Of a stretch of DNA of 64,000 bases, positions 17,626-25,418 are shown one piece after another (within the stretch, counting starts at the first letter, position 1; the number at the start of each line of letters is the position of its first letter). The translations under genes were made by a program, and so were the position numbers. The DNA is from CAVVXX01 sp963707975 (GTDB taxonomy: Bacteria > Pseudomonadota > Alphaproteobacteria > Micropepsales > Micropepsaceae): NCBI GenBank assembly GCA_963707975.1, contig OY970177.1, forward strand, positions 2,519,590 to 2,583,589. Reading direction: 5' to 3'. Below the pieces are notes generated by a model. It saw only the letters and a program-made list of their open reading frames with translations. It was not told where the DNA came from and did not search any database.

Positions 17626-19032
17626 TTATTTAATTCCCAAGCTCGCCAGCAGCTCAGCCGCGAATTGCGACAGCGTATCGTCGCGTGCACCCATCACCAC
17701 GATGCGATCGCGAGGGCGCGCAAGTTCCAGCAGCTTGCCACCGCATTGTTCGCGGCTGGCGAACACAAAGGCCGTGCGGCCGCGCGCCAACACTCCGCGC
17801 ACGATATCTTCGCTGGTGACGCTGCGCTCCACCGTGCCGCCGAAATAGACTGGCTCGGGCATGATCAACACATCATCGCCGCGCAGATGGCACGCGAAGA
17901 CATCGATGAAGCCCTCTTTCATCTTGCGCAAAGGGCCATAGCCGTGGGGTTGAAACATGATGAGGAGCCGCCCCGGAAAGGCGTGCAGCGTGAGGAGCGT
18001 CGCCGCGATCTTGTCGGGGTTGTGGGCGAAATCGTCGATCACGGTCACGCCATTCGCTGCGCCGGCATATTCGAGCCTGCGGCGGATGCCCGAAAAGCCG
18101 CCGAGCGCGCGCGCGGCATCGGCAAGCGTCACGCCAGCTGCCTGCGCCGCCCCAAGCGCCGCCAGCGCGTTCGCCACATTGTGGCGCCCCGGTATGCTCA
18201 GCCGCACGGGAACGATGGCGCCGGTTTTACGCTCGCGCACCTCGAAAGCAATTCCATCCGGCGCCTCGGATATTTTTCCCGCCAGCAGCTCGGCGTTCGG
18301 ATCAGCGAAGCTGAAGGTAATGGCGTTCGCAGGCCGCACATCCGCGGCGATGGCAGCGGTTTCGCCGTCATCGAGATTGATAACCACCTGCTTCGCCTTG
18401 GCGACAAACTCGCGAAACAGCACGCGCAACTCGTCCAGCGATTTGTGATCGAGCGAAATGTTGTTGAGCACAGCGATGTGCGGCGTGTAGCGGGCGATGG
18501 AGCCGTCGCTTTCATCGACTTCGCTGACAAAGACGCGGCCATCTCCCACCACGGCGCTGGCGAACAGCGCGTCCGGCGTGACGAAATTCTTCATCACGCC
18601 GCCATTCATGATGGTGGGGTCGCGGCCCGTTTCGCTTAAAATCCAGCCGATCATTCCGGTCGTCGTGGTTTTGCCGCTGGTGCCGGCAACGCCGATGTTT
18701 TCGGGCGCGGCGTTGAACAGTTGCGCCAGCAACTCCGCGCGCGTCATCAACTGCGAGCCGATGGCCCGCGCTTTGGCGACATCGGGCACCGTATCTTCCA
18801 CCGCGGTCGAGGTGACGACGATCAGATCCCGGTCAATGACGCCGCTGCCGTCTTGCGGGAAAAGCCTGATGCCGCGCGCGCGCAGGAAGGTGAATTTCTC
18901 GGGCGTGCGGCCTTGGTCTAACGCACGATCAGAGCCCGCGACGGACGCGCCTTTCGCGCGCACGATGAGCGCCAGCGGCAGCATGCCGCTGCCGCCTATG
19001 CCGCAGAAGAAATAGGGCCTGTTTTGCGCCAT
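17626..19032 (-). CDS. Mur ligase paralogue (MurC/Mpl family)
   Basis: A 468-residue three-domain Mur ligase. The N-terminal Rossmann motif is FFCGIGGSGMLPLAL. The ATP loop is GVAGTSGKTTTTGMIGW. Next come NNISLDHKSLDEL and the C-terminal RRRLEYAG and VIDDFAHNP. MurC enzymes usually read DDYAHHP in the last motif, so this is a paralogue, not the essential MurC of the dcw cluster. It lies head to head with an LD-carboxypeptidase, 73 bases apart. That enzyme makes the tripeptide that Mpl ligates to UDP-MurNAc, so a peptidoglycan-recycling role like Mpl is the best inference. Confidence 0.8.
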   Translation of the reverse strand: MAQNRPYFFCGIGGSGMLPLALIVRAKGASVAGSDRALDQGRTPEKFTFLRARGIRLFPQDGSGVIDRDLIVVTSTAVEDTVPDVAKARAIGSQLMTRAELLAQLFNAAPENIGVAGTSGKTTTTGMIGWILSETGRDPTIMNGGVMKNFVTPDALFASAVVGDGRVFVSEVDESDGSIARYTPHIAVLNNISLDHKSLDELRVLFREFVAKAKQVVINLDDGETAAIAADVRPANAITFSFADPNAELLAGKISEAPDGIAFEVRERKTGAIVPVRLSIPGRHNVANALAALGAAQAAGVTLADAARALGGFSGIRRRLEYAGAANGVTVIDDFAHNPDKIAATLLTLHAFPGRLLIMFQPHGYGPLRKMKEGFIDVFACHLRGDDVLIMPEPVYFGGTVERSVTSEDIVRGVLARGRTAFVFASREQCGGKLLELARPRDRIVVMGARDDTLSQFAAELLASLGIK

Positions 19033-19105
19033 CTCCGGAAGCTATAAGCCAGAAAGAGCGGCGGCAAGCGAGCGGGAAAAATTGGGTCGCGAACGCGTAG
19101 GCGGA

Positions 19106-19963
19106 ATGAAGATCGGCGTCGTGGCGCCCGGCTCGCGCATAGAGCCTGTGCTTGCCGATAAAGTTAAGGCGCTGGCAGCCGCGCGTTACGGCACACGCGC
19201 GGAAATCCATTTCCATCCGCAGTGCTTTTTGTCATCCGGCCATTTTGCCGGCGAGGACGCGGGCCGCGCCAAGGCCTTCCTCGACATCGCCAATGACGTG
19301 AGCTTCAGCGCGTTGTGGGTTGCGCGCGGCGGTTATGGCGCGTGCCGCCTGGCGCCCGCGGTCGTGGCCGGGCTGAAGCCCGCCGCGAAAGACAAAATCT
19401 ATTTGGGCTATAGCGATGCAAGTTCGCTCTTGGCGGCGCTTTACACACAAGGCTTCGCGCGCCTCGCGCATGGGCCAATGGTTGCCGACATCGCGCGCGA
19501 GGGTGGCGAAGCGGGGATCAATCGTGCACTTGGCTTTCTGGTCGAAGGCGCGCGCGAGACATTGGAGCCAAGCGTTTCGCCAGGCGCGAAGACCGCCGCC
19601 TTCAACATCACCATTCTAGGCACGCTGATCGGCACGCCGTGGCAGCCCGATCTCACGGGCCACGTTCTGATGCTGGAGGAAGTGTCGGAATATATGTACC
19701 GCATCGATCGTTCGCTGTTTCACCTGACTAGCAATCCGGGCATAAGGCGCGTGGCTGGCATCAGGCTCGGCCGTTGCAGCGCGATTCCACCGAACGATCC
19801 CGAGTTCGGCCAGAGCGAGGAACAGGTGGCCAGGCATTGGTGCGAAGTATCGGGCATTCCTTATCTCGGGCGCGCCGATATCGGCCATGACAGCAACAAC
19901 AAGATCGTGCCGTTCGGTCTGTGGCGCGGCGAGGACAAGTCCAATTTGCCTGCGGCGCAATAA
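19106..19963 (+). CDS. ldcA: Muramoyltetrapeptide LD-carboxypeptidase
   Basis: A 285-residue S66-family peptidase that removes the terminal D-Ala from tetrapeptides in peptidoglycan recycling. The Ser nucleophile is in IYLGYSDASSLL. The Glu of the triad is in VLMLEEVSEYMYRID. The His is in LGRADIGHDSNNKIVPFG. The start ATG at 19106 (MKIGVVAPGSRIEP) matches the family start and is preferred over 19082. It is divergent from the Mur ligase paralogue and abuts the TetR gene convergently. No signal peptide is present, so it is cytoplasmic, as expected. Confidence 0.9.
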   Translation: MKIGVVAPGSRIEPVLADKVKALAAARYGTRAEIHFHPQCFLSSGHFAGEDAGRAKAFLDIANDVSFSALWVARGGYGACRLAPAVVAGLKPAAKDKIYLGYSDASSLLAALYTQGFARLAHGPMVADIAREGGEAGINRALGFLVEGARETLEPSVSPGAKTAAFNITILGTLIGTPWQPDLTGHVLMLEEVSEYMYRIDRSLFHLTSNPGIRRVAGIRLGRCSAIPPNDPEFGQSEEQVARHWCEVSGIPYLGRADIGHDSNNKIVPFGLWRGEDKSNLPAAQ

Positions 19964-20548
19964 TCAGTTGTACGCGCCAAAACGCCGGCCGAAAAGGTCG
20001 AGCAGTTCCTGCTCGTCGAGGCCAAGCGCGCTGAGGCGGCCCGTGCGCGCGAGGAGCGCGAGGCCTGCGAGCGCGGCCGCCGCCAGCACGACATCGGCCT
20101 GCTCTTCAGCATTACGCAAGGGCGCGCGGCCGGCCGCGTCGGCCAGCGCCTTCAGCGCCGCAATCAGCTTGCCGTTGAACAGACGCTCGGCTTCCGGCGG
20201 CGCGTTTCCAGATTCAAGAGTGGTCGCGGCCGACGCGAATGCACCGTTGCGGCGGATGAGTGTTAGGCCCGCGCGCACCGCGCCCGCGAGATCGGGCGCC
20301 GCGCGCATGGCACGCGCGAGGCTGCCCAGATCATCGGCAGCAAGCGCCAGCACCAGTTCGGCTCGATTGCGGAAATAGGCATAGACGGTTGCCGGCGCAT
20401 AGCCCGCTTCGGCGGCGGCCGCGCGCAGGGAAAGCCTTCCCGCGCCTTCGCGCTCGGCCACGCGCCTGGCCGCCGCGAGAATGGTGCCGCGGTTGGCGGC
20501 GCGCTGCCGGTTGCGCCGTTCGGTGCGTTGCGTGGTGGCGTCGCCCAT
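19964..20548 (-). CDS. TetR/AcrR family transcriptional regulator
   Basis: A 194-residue protein with an N-terminal TetR helix-turn-helix at about residues 20-65: ILAAARRVAEREGAGRLSLRAAAAEAGYAPATVYAYFRNRAEL. An all-helical ligand domain follows, rich in Ala. Its stop is directly adjacent to the ldcA stop. The nearest upstream gene on its strand is a small periplasmic protein. Its target and ligand are unknown. Confidence 0.9.
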   Translation of the reverse strand: MGDATTQRTERRNRQRAANRGTILAAARRVAEREGAGRLSLRAAAAEAGYAPATVYAYFRNRAELVLALAADDLGSLARAMRAAPDLAGAVRAGLTLIRRNGAFASAATTLESGNAPPEAERLFNGKLIAALKALADAAGRAPLRNAEEQADVVLAAAALAGLALLARTGRLSALGLDEQELLDLFGRRFGAYN

Positions 20549-20596
20549 GGCGCGCGATCATAGGCGATTCGCGCGCGTTACGGATTTACAGCCAGA

Positions 20597-21043
20597 CTAG
20601 AGCTTGAATTTCTTGCAGATCCCGGGGTCGGTGGCGTGCGCGCAATAGATTTTTGCCAACGCCGTCATGTCGCTCACGACCTTGGTTTCCTGATCGACGC
20701 TTGCGTTCCAGAGCTGATCCACCTGTTTCAGGATCGCATCCTGTTCTTGCACCACCCTATCTACGCTCTTGTTGTTGATCGCAATGGCGTAGTTTTTCGC
20801 CTTATTCGCTTCTTTATCTCGCGCCGTCAGGCAATTCCGGAAATCCTTGAGGTCCAGCTCATAGCGGTGGTAGGTCGCCAGCATTTCGGTCAGGTTCTTT
20901 TTCTGCATCGCCACGGGTTGCTGGCCGAAAACGTCAGATTGAGTCACGGCTGGCGCATAAACCGTGATGCACTGCACGTCGTCAGCAAATGCCGGAAAGG
21001 CGGCTAGCGAAAAAGCGGCCGGAAGCAAAAGGCGGCGGATCAT
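20597..21043 (-). CDS. Periplasmic hypothetical protein
   Basis: A 148-residue protein. MIRRLLLPAAFSLAAFPAFADD is a Sec signal peptide. The mature domain is largely helical with four cysteines (VQCITV, FRNCLTA, IYCAHA and GICKKFKL), suggesting two disulfides. The start at 21043 is chosen because it begins the signal peptide. The longer 21106 start would bury it. It lies 48 bases upstream of the TetR gene on the same strand. No family is recognised. Confidence 0.65.
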   Translation of the reverse strand: MIRRLLLPAAFSLAAFPAFADDVQCITVYAPAVTQSDVFGQQPVAMQKKNLTEMLATYHRYELDLKDFRNCLTARDKEANKAKNYAIAINNKSVDRVVQEQDAILKQVDQLWNASVDQETKVVSDMTALAKIYCAHATDPGICKKFKL

Positions 21044-21182
21044 GAAAGCAACTCCCTGCTGCGCACCTCTAACCCAGGATTGAAGCATATCAGGTCGCGC
21101 GGTCAAAGGCGGCGGCCATTGTTGCCGTTTGTTCAGCTTCCGGACGTATTTTCACCTTCTCGAAATTATGCCGCCTGCCGTT

Positions 21183-22262
21183 TTATTCCGGTTTGCGAAG
21201 TGCCATGGCGTAACCATTAACCCGGGTTTTCGCCTCGCTGCGTGGCGTGCAATTGAGCAGACCAGAAACGTCGAGCCCGGACTGCGCCGCAAGTTCACGC
21301 AAATAAGGCTCCGCATGCTGCCAGCGGCGCTTGGGGCCCAGCGCATAGCCTTCCCCGTCTTTGCTTTCGACCGTGAAAAGAAAAAAGCCGCCCGGTTTCA
21401 GCCGAAGCGCTGCGCCCGCAAATATTTTTGCGAGATCACCCAGATAAACCAGCGTGTCGGCGGCAAGGATGAGGTCATAAGCGGGGCCCTTTTGCACCAG
21501 CGCCGTTTCGAGATCGGCCGAGAACAGGGAATCGTAAATGCCGCGCTCGCCCGCCTTGGCGAGCATGAGCGGGCTCAGGTCAACACCATCCAGGCGGCGG
21601 GCGAGATCCTTGAAGACAGCGCCTGAAAGGCCAGTGCCGCAACCGAGATCGAGAATATCGAGCGGCTTTTTATCGCCACCAACCAAATCCCACAGCTCGC
21701 GCAGGATGATATGCGCGCGATAGGAGAGCGTACCCAGCATGCGCGCATCGTAATCGGCGGAAAATTGATCGAAGAGGTGGCGCACATAATTAGGGGCCGA
21801 ACGCGCGGCCGCCCCCATCGCTTCCGCTTCGGCGATTTTTTCGGCGAGCCTTAAAACGGGATCGCTTTCTGTTTTAAGCTGCGAAAAGATTTCCAGCGCC
21901 TTGCCGGCCTCGCCCGCTTCCAGCCAGCAGCACCCCAGCAAATAGCGCGCCTGAATAAGCGCGGGGTCGAGCCTGATCGCGCGCTGAAATTCGCCGATAG
22001 CCGTGGGCAGGTGTCCCGCCGCAAGCAGGGCTTCGCCCAATACCAGCACCACTTCGGGCACGCCCGGAAAAAGCACTGCGGCTTCCCGCAGCGCGCCCAG
22101 TGCCTCACTGGTTTCTCCTGCCGCCAGCCACGCGCGGCCCAACGTGAGCCGCGCCAGCGCGCCACCGCGTCCTTGCACGATAAGCGGCTGCAAAAAGGCC
22201 GCGGCCTCGCGCGCCCGTCCCCCTGCGATCAATTTTTCCGCTTCGCTGACAGGATCGATCAC
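21183..22262 (-). CDS. TPR-repeat class I SAM-dependent methyltransferase
   Basis: A 359-residue protein. Residues 1-140 or so are three to four TPR-like helical pairs (for example LTLGRAWLAAGETSEALGAL and VVLVLGEALLAAGHLPTAIGEF). A class I methyltransferase follows, with motif I LDILDLGCGTGLSGAVF, DGVDLSPLMLAKA and LILAADTLVYLGDL. The fusion is known as a predicted TPR-containing methyltransferase. Its substrate is unknown. Its start overlaps the stop of the cNMP-binding patatin gene (ATGA), so the two probably form one operon. Confidence 0.85.
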   Translation of the reverse strand: MIDPVSEAEKLIAGGRAREAAAFLQPLIVQGRGGALARLTLGRAWLAAGETSEALGALREAAVLFPGVPEVVLVLGEALLAAGHLPTAIGEFQRAIRLDPALIQARYLLGCCWLEAGEAGKALEIFSQLKTESDPVLRLAEKIAEAEAMGAAARSAPNYVRHLFDQFSADYDARMLGTLSYRAHIILRELWDLVGGDKKPLDILDLGCGTGLSGAVFKDLARRLDGVDLSPLMLAKAGERGIYDSLFSADLETALVQKGPAYDLILAADTLVYLGDLAKIFAGAALRLKPGGFFLFTVESKDGEGYALGPKRRWQHAEPYLRELAAQSGLDVSGLLNCTPRSEAKTRVNGYAMALRKPE

Positions 22263-24089
22263 GTCACAGAATGGCTGATGGACACGGCGGGGCCTTCGGT
22301 CCAGGTGTCGGAAAGCGGCACGCCGTGTTTTTCGATCATCAGCAGCGCGTGGGCGTAACCCTGCGCGATGATCTGGTCGAAGGCTTTCCAGTCGACCATG
22401 CTGATGCCTTCGAGCGGCGGCTCGAACAGGAAATCGGCCTGCTCGCGCACTACGCGGCGCTGCATATCGCTGCCCACGGTGCCAGATCGCATCAGGATGG
22501 AAATAATCGACGGCGAACCGCGCATGCGGTCGGCAATCAGCGACCAGATGGAACGTTCGCCGTAGCGCTCGTCGGTGGCCCGGAGATTGACCGCGCCCGC
22601 GACGTCCACCGCGATGATGGGCCCGCGCGCCACGGCCGCCATCACGTCAACCGGCAGATTGTTCATCACGCCGCCATCCACCAGCAGATGCCCGTCCATG
22701 GTGACCGGGGGCAGTATGCCGGGCAGCGCCACCGTCGCGCGGAGCGCGCGCCAGAGCAGGCCGCTGCGGTGGACATAATCGCGGCCCGAAGTAAGATCGG
22801 ACGAAACGCAGAAGTAAGGCTTGGCGAGATCCTCGATCCTGACTATCGCCGAAGTTCTGGTGCAGCAATTCGCTGGTCTTGCGTCCTTTGAACAGCGCAA
22901 TCAGCGGCAGGGTGAAATCCGACAGCGGATTGGTCTCGACGAAGACCTTGTGCATGCGCTCCTTCACTTCGCCGATATCCCATTCCATAGCGAGGCCCGC
23001 CGCCACGATGGCGCCTATGCTGGCGCCGGCCACGTAATCGAAGGGAACATTGGCTTCTTTCAGCGCCTTCAACACGCCGATATGGGCAAGCCCGCGCGCG
23101 CCGCCGCCCGCCAGCACGAGATTGACCGCGCGCCCGGCGATGAAGCGGGCAAGCCGCTTTACGTCATCGGGCCGGCCCTCGCGGACATGGTAATGCGAGC
23201 CGAAAAGGTCGTTCCTGAGCTCGATGTGCTCGGGCATGCTGTGGCGGCGCCCGCCCGGATGCACCAGCAGCAATTCCGGCGCGACATCGGTGCCACGTCT
23301 CAGGAAGCGCTGGTCGAACGGATGCATCGGCAAGGTTTCGTCGGCGCGCGCGATCAGCATGACGCGATCGGCCTGGCGCAGGCAGAAATGCGTCCAGGCG
23401 CTATCGGGCAGGTCGCCCAGGTAGAACACAACGTCGTGCGCGACCTCGAAACGGTTGAACCAGTCGGTCGTTTCCTTTTCGGCGGCCGCATCGAGCACCG
23501 CAGCCTTGGCGCCCATTTTCACCAGCGTGTCGACGACGAGACGGGCGAGCGGATCTTTCTCGACACCCGCCTGCATGGGGATCATGGCGAAGGTCTTGGG
23601 CCGGTCACGGTGCGTCGAGACCTGCGTGGTCAGACGCAGGCGGCGGATGACCTGCTTGAGCAGGTTGAACATCATGCGCGGGTGGTGCAGCAGCAGCTTA
23701 TCGAACGCGCCCGGACCGAAGCGCAGCAATTCGCTGTCGCGCAATGCCACCACGGTGGTGTGATGCGTTTCTCCCATAAGCGCCGACATTTCGCCCACGG
23801 TCTCGCCCTCGCCGATATGGGCGACGAGCCGCTCGGGGCTGGTCTCGCCTTCGATGAAGACGCCAAGGCTGCCGGTGACCACCAGAAACACGGCGGTGTC
23901 TTCGTCGCCGCTGCTGTAAAGTCTTGTGCCGCCCGGCAGGCTGAACCAGTCGGCCTCGGCCAGCAGGCCGTTCAGAGCCGCGTCGTTGACGCCTTCGAGC
24001 ACGGTAAAACCGTGCAGGCGCTCGCGCAGCGAGTCCGGGAAAGCCATGCCGGCGGTGGGCCGGAGAGAAGACAGAATTGCCATGCTCAT
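22259..24089 (-). pseudogene. cNMP-binding patatin-like phospholipase (NTE family), frame broken
   Basis: An NTE-type protein. The N-terminal cyclic-nucleotide-binding domain includes GGTRLYSSGDEDTAVFLVV and EGETVGEMSALMG. A linker domain precedes a patatin hydrolase with oxyanion GGGARG, nucleophile GASIGA and Asp in LLVDGGVMNN. The frame breaks near 22840-22846. One frame reads LLHQNFGDS and the continuation reads VRIEDLAKPYFCVSSDL. The span is 1831 bases (3n+1), so one base is extra or two are missing. The start at 24089 (MSMAILSS) is preferred over 24197. If intact it would be a membrane-associated lysophospholipase. It overlaps the TPR-methyltransferase start by four bases. Confidence 0.82.
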
Positions 24090-24232
24090 CAATTGTGCTA
24101 CGGCTTTGTGTACAACTCTATCATGGCGACAAAAGGTTAAAGCGGGTTCCCGCCGATTGTTCCGCGAAGCCTGCGGGAACGGTGACGCAGCCGCCACGAA
24201 CCTCTATCCTCCCCCGCTTCCCAGGGGGCCAT

Positions 24233-24892
24233 ATGAAACTCGTTGTGACGCTTGCTTTGGCTGCGTTTGTCGCCGGTTGCGCGGTTACAGGCCCCTATGT
24301 CGGCGAATTCCGGAACCCTTATGCGGCCCTGCCACCCCCCACTCCCGAACAGGTGACCGCCGCGCTGGAGAAGCGCGTGTTCATTCTAGTCGAGAATGAG
24401 CGCCTTAAGATCGACCCCCAGGCGAAACCGCTCAAGCTTGATCCCGAACTCGTGGACGTGGCGCGCGCGCACAGCCTGGACATGGCCAAGAACAATTATG
24501 TCGCCCACGCCAGCGCCACGGGAGAGACGACGGCCACCTTGCTGATGGCCAAGGACGCGAAGTTTCGCGGCCTGTTGGGCGAGAACATCGCAAGCCAGAA
24601 TTACGACAAGGACACCGACACCGATGCCGACGAATTGGCGAAGCGGTTCGTCGCCAGCTGGCTCGGCAGTGCCGATCATAAGGCCAATCTCGCTTATGCG
24701 CTCTACGACCGAACGGGTATCGGCGTGGCAGTGAACGGAAACACCATGTACGTCACCCAGCTCTTCGCCACCGATTTGGGCCTGCCAGAGCCGCCCGATG
24801 AGCCCCAGGCGCCTGCGGGACCCGCGCCCGCTGCAACAGCGGCGCCACCAGCAACTTTGGCGCCGCCACCAGCAGCAACGGCGACGCCATGA
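24233..24892 (+). CDS. CAP-domain (SCP/YkwD-like) lipoprotein
   Basis: A 219-residue protein. MKLVVTLALAAFVAGCAVTG has the lipobox FVAGC, predicting lipidation at Cys16. A CAP domain follows: LDPELVDVARAHSLDMAKNNYVAHAS, LLGENIASQNY and KANLAYALYDRTGIGVAVNG, the order typical of bacterial YkwD-like proteins. The C-terminal 35 residues are Pro/Ala-rich and may span or contact the cell wall. GGGGG lies just before the ATG at 24233. It overlaps the DUF962 gene by ATGA and is divergent from the patatin gene. Confidence 0.88.
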   Translation: MKLVVTLALAAFVAGCAVTGPYVGEFRNPYAALPPPTPEQVTAALEKRVFILVENERLKIDPQAKPLKLDPELVDVARAHSLDMAKNNYVAHASATGETTATLLMAKDAKFRGLLGENIASQNYDKDTDTDADELAKRFVASWLGSADHKANLAYALYDRTGIGVAVNGNTMYVTQLFATDLGLPEPPDEPQAPAGPAPAATAAPPATLAPPPAATATP

Positions 24893-25269
24893 GCGAATCG
24901 CATCCCGGCGACGGGCGAATCACCACCTATCGCGAGTTCTGGCCGTTCTATCTGGGCGAACATGTGAGGCCCGAAACGCGGACCTTTCATTTTGTGGGCA
25001 CGGGGCTGTCGACGCTTTTTCTTCTGCTTGCTGTAGCGACGCTCAACGCCTGGTTCGTGCTCGCAGCGCTCATCGCGGGCTATGGCCCGGCCTGGATCGC
25101 CCATTTCTTTGTGGAAAAGAATCAGCCCGCGACCTTCAAATATCCGCTGTGGTCGCTTGTTTCCGACTATCGCATGACTTGGACCTGGCTTACCGGCGGG
25201 CTCGGCCGCGAGCTGGAAAAGGCCGGTATTCTGCCTTTCGAATCACCTCGGCGAAGGTCCGGGCGCTAA
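24889..25269 (+). CDS. DUF962/Mpo1-like membrane protein
   Basis: A 126-residue protein with the family start YREFWPFYLGEHVRPETRTFHFVGTG, two or three membrane helices, then GPAWIAHFFVEKNQPATFKYPLWSLVSD. The conserved His residues (EH, HFVG, AHFFVEKNQPATF) match those of yeast Mpo1, an Fe(II)-dependent dioxygenase of 2-hydroxy fatty acids. The family call is strong, and the bacterial reaction is inferred. It is cotranscribed with the CAP lipoprotein by a four-base overlap. Confidence 0.9.
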   Translation: MSESHPGDGRITTYREFWPFYLGEHVRPETRTFHFVGTGLSTLFLLLAVATLNAWFVLAALIAGYGPAWIAHFFVEKNQPATFKYPLWSLVSDYRMTWTWLTGGLGRELEKAGILPFESPRRRSGR

Positions 25270-25418
25270 CCGCACATTAACTCTAAAGCGCGAACCTGTG
25301 GGTTGAGCACCGGGCGGCGCTCGCCTGTTCTTTATGGTATTGGAACAGGAGGGTTTTATTTACACAACATTTAGGGATGGCTACCTTGTCTTGGGGGTAT
25401 CGCGCCACGGTCGGCGAT

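Noticed and set aside
22821..24140. 439-codon + strand ORF opposite the patatin gene
   Set aside because: Shadow ORF. No recognisable domain, and the opposite strand carries GGGARG, GASIGA and a cNMP domain.
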